Source: an uncultured Mycobacteriaceae bacterium (GTDB lineage Bacteria > Actinomycetota > Actinomycetes > Mycobacteriales > Mycobacteriaceae). Taken from it: DNA of 64,000 nt. Below the pieces are notes generated by a model. The model had not been told where the DNA came from. It saw only the letters and a program-made list of their open reading frames with translations, and ran no database searches. The position numbers and the translations under genes are program-made. The number at the start of each line of letters is the position of its first letter. Position 1 is the first letter of the stretch. The stretch covers positions 1 through 64,000 of the forward strand of contig CADEGF010000028.1 in assembly GCA_902826815.1 (NCBI GenBank), read 5' to 3'. Of this stretch, positions 62,498-64,000 are shown piece by piece.

Positions 62498-62629
62498 GAA
62501 ATCCCCTCGCTGATCGCCGACCCCTGCGGGGACTATACAAGTCGACCCGAACGCACCGGAGCGGATAACGAGAACACGTTCTAGTTGTGGGTCGGGCCAC
62601 GCCGCCACGCGCAAGTAGGCTGGTCGGCT

Positions 62630-63574
62630 GTGGCGACACTTTGGGCGATCAGCGACCTGCATACGGGTCACACCGGAAACAAGCCGGTCACCGAGTCGAT
62701 CCACCCCTCGTCGCCTGACGACTGGCTGATCGTCGCCGGCGACGTCGCGGAGCGCACCGATGAGATCCGATGGGCGCTTGATCTGCTGCGCAAGCGGTTC
62801 GCCAAGGTCATCTGGGTGCCTGGCAACCACGAGCTGTGGACCACGACCAAGGACCCGATGCAGGTGTTCGGCCGTGCGCGCTACGACTACCTCGTCAACA
62901 TGTGCGACGAACTCGGGGTGGTCAGCCCCGAGCATCCCTTTCCGGTGTGGACCGATGCCGGAGGCCCGGCCACGATCGTGCCGATGTTCCTGCTCTATGA
63001 CTACACGTTCTTGCCAGAGGGCGCGGCGACGAAGGCCGAGGGCCTGGCCATCGCCAGGGAGAACAACGTGGTGGCCACCGACGAGTTCGTGCTCTCCAAT
63101 GAGCCGTACGCAACGAAGGATGCGTGGTGCCGCGAGCGGGTGGAGGTCACCCGCAAGCGGCTGGAGGACCTGGACTGGGTGACGCCGACGGTTCTGGTGA
63201 ACCACTTCCCGTTGGTGCGCGAACCCTGCGATGCGCTGTTCTATCCAGAGTTCTCGCTCTGGTGCGGAACCACCGCCACCGCCGACTGGCACACCCGGTA
63301 CAACGCGATCTGCTCGGTGTACGGACACCTGCACATTCCGCGAACCACGTGGTACGACGGCGTGCGCTTCGAAGAGGTATCCGTCGGCTATCCGCGTGAG
63401 TGGCGGCGCCGCAAGCCGTACCGCTGGCTGCGCCAGGTGCTGCCCGACCCGGAGTACCCGTCCGGATATCTCAACGAGTTCGGCGGCCATTTCGAGATCA
63501 CGCAGGAGATGCGGACCAGCGCGCAAAAGATCCAGGAGCGCATCGCCAACCGGCAGGCGACGCGGGCGAGATGA
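62630..63574 (+). CDS. pptH: Metallophosphatase, phosphopantetheinyl hydrolase-like
   Basis: A 314-residue calcineurin-like phosphoesterase, counterpart of Rv2795c (PptH), reported to remove phosphopantetheine from carrier proteins and so oppose PptT. Metal ligands: SDLHTGH, AGDVAERT, PGNHELW, VNHFP and YGHLHIP. GTG 62630 gives MATLWAISDLH; the longer frame adds 15 residues without homology. Coupled to pptT by ATGA. Confidence 0.9.
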   Translation: MATLWAISDLHTGHTGNKPVTESIHPSSPDDWLIVAGDVAERTDEIRWALDLLRKRFAKVIWVPGNHELWTTTKDPMQVFGRARYDYLVNMCDELGVVSPEHPFPVWTDAGGPATIVPMFLLYDYTFLPEGAATKAEGLAIARENNVVATDEFVLSNEPYATKDAWCRERVEVTRKRLEDLDWVTPTVLVNHFPLVREPCDALFYPEFSLWCGTTATADWHTRYNAICSVYGHLHIPRTTWYDGVRFEEVSVGYPREWRRRKPYRWLRQVLPDPEYPSGYLNEFGGHFEITQEMRTSAQKIQERIANRQATRAR

Positions 63575-64000
63575 CGCTGCTGTCTCGCGTGCTGCCGGAG
63601 ACGGTCTCTGCCGCCGAGTTGTACACCGACCCACCGGATCTGGCGCCGCTTCCCGAGGAGGAGCCGCTGATCGCGAAGTCGGTGGCCAAACGCCGCAACG
63701 AGTTCATCACGGTGCGGTACTGCGCGCGGCTGGCGCTCGAAGACCTCGGCGTGCCGCCGGTGCCGATCCTCAAGGGCGAAAAGGGCGAGCCGTGTTGGCC
63801 CGACGGCGTGGTGGGCAGCCTGACCCATACCGAGGGCTTTCGCGGCGCCGCGGTCGGCAGGCACGACGCGGTGCGGTCGGTCGGCATCGACGCCGAACCC
63901 CACGGCGTGCTTCCGGACGGGGTGCTCGACGCCATCAGCCTGCCCGCCGAGCGCGCCGAGATCAGCGCCCTTCCCGCGGGTCTGCATTGGGATCGAATCC
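63571..64000 (+). CDS. pptT: 4'-Phosphopantetheinyl transferase PptT (3' end outside window)
   Basis: Transfers phosphopantetheine from CoA to the acyl- and peptidyl-carrier proteins for mycolate, virulence lipid and siderophore synthesis; essential in M. tuberculosis (Rv2794c). The visible 143 residues include FITVRYCARLALEDLG, KGEKGEPCWPDGVVGSLTHTEGF and the Mg-binding VGIDAEPHGVLP. The gene begins within the pptH stop (ATGA) and runs past base 64000. Confidence 0.93.
   Translation, partial: MTLLSRVLPETVSAAELYTDPPDLAPLPEEEPLIAKSVAKRRNEFITVRYCARLALEDLGVPPVPILKGEKGEPCWPDGVVGSLTHTEGFRGAAVGRHDAVRSVGIDAEPHGVLPDGVLDAISLPAERAEISALPAGLHWDRI

Noticed and set aside
61895-63634. A 579-codon minus-strand frame spanning pptH and the LppV-like gene
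   Set aside because: Only its last 200 codons, from the ATG at 62497, encode the DUF3558-like protein; the rest is antisense to pptH.

Overview
The window is chromosomal DNA from a mycobacterium, most likely an environmental, rapid-growing Mycolicibacterium-type species. It has high GC, many GTG starts, ATGA/GTGA overlaps, mycothione reductase (mtr), efpA and pptT. Its gene order from about 13 kb onward follows, with insertions, the M. tuberculosis block Rv2860c to Rv2836c and then Rv2831, Rv2796c-Rv2794c. These M. tuberculosis correspondences are from memory, not from a search. I saw no rRNA, tRNA, CRISPR array, insertion sequence or prophage.

Layout. (1) 0-2 kb: the end of a short-chain dehydrogenase, a putative lipoprotein and a degenerate alpha/beta-hydrolase. 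(2) 2.0-5.6 kb (minus): a two-gene operon, asnO-like amidotransferase plus GNAT/ATP-grasp synthetase, for the osmolyte N-acetylglutaminylglutamine amide. (3) 5.7-18.4 kb: two divergent amino acid/amine permeases; an FGGY kinase, a glycerol-1-phosphate-dehydrogenase-like protein, a TIM-barrel protein and a GntR regulator; then glnA4, a PuuD-like amidotransferase, aldC, an SDR and a second GntR regulator. The second half fits a gamma-glutamylation route for ethanolamine or another amine. (4) 18.5-24.6 kb: accessory genes, namely two tandem secreted cysteine-containing paralogues, a large SARP/NB-ARC regulator, a methyltransferase, an ArsR regulator and a flavin-oxidoreductase remnant. (5) 24.6-28.6 kb: a KmtR-like Ni/Co sensor, a 67-residue His-rich peptide, an ECF-type Ni/Co importer (cbiM, PDGLE, cbiQ, cbiO) and a convergent Fe/Mn superoxide dismutase. 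This stands where M. tuberculosis has nicT. (6) 28.7-32 kb (minus): lysophospholipase, mtr and a siderophore-interacting flavoprotein.

(7) 32.2-37.8 kb (plus): GNAT protein, ChlI/ChlD fusion chelatase, cobO, cobB and a CysG-type fusion, the corrinoid group. (8) 37.9-44.2 kb: two tandem efpA-type efflux pumps, a hydrolase-adenylate cyclase fusion and proS. (9) 44.2-53 kb: two small minus-strand genes, then the conserved rimP-nusA-ylxR-infB-rbfA-cnpB/nrnA-dinF translation/RNA block. (10) 53-64 kb: an apparently frameshifted quinone oxidoreductase, a small secreted protein, a methyltransferase, echA16, a DUF2277/DUF1802 pair, a CocE-type hydrolase, a TetR/sulfotransferase divergon with a clear palindrome, an uncharacterised protein, an LppV-like protein, pptH, and pptT running off the end.

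The most interesting signal is a 22-bp motif (YATCTG-N10-CRGATR). Near-identical copies lie upstream of the Ni/Co importer and of the superoxide dismutase, and a weaker copy overlaps the kmtR promoter and start codon. It suggests a metal-responsive regulon that joins Ni/Co uptake to superoxide defence. Second is the 7.2-7.4 kb divergent promoter region, where two readable promoters are each overlaid by their own perfect inverted repeat, next to an amine-catabolic cluster that contains an unassigned kinase/dehydrogenase/TIM-barrel module.
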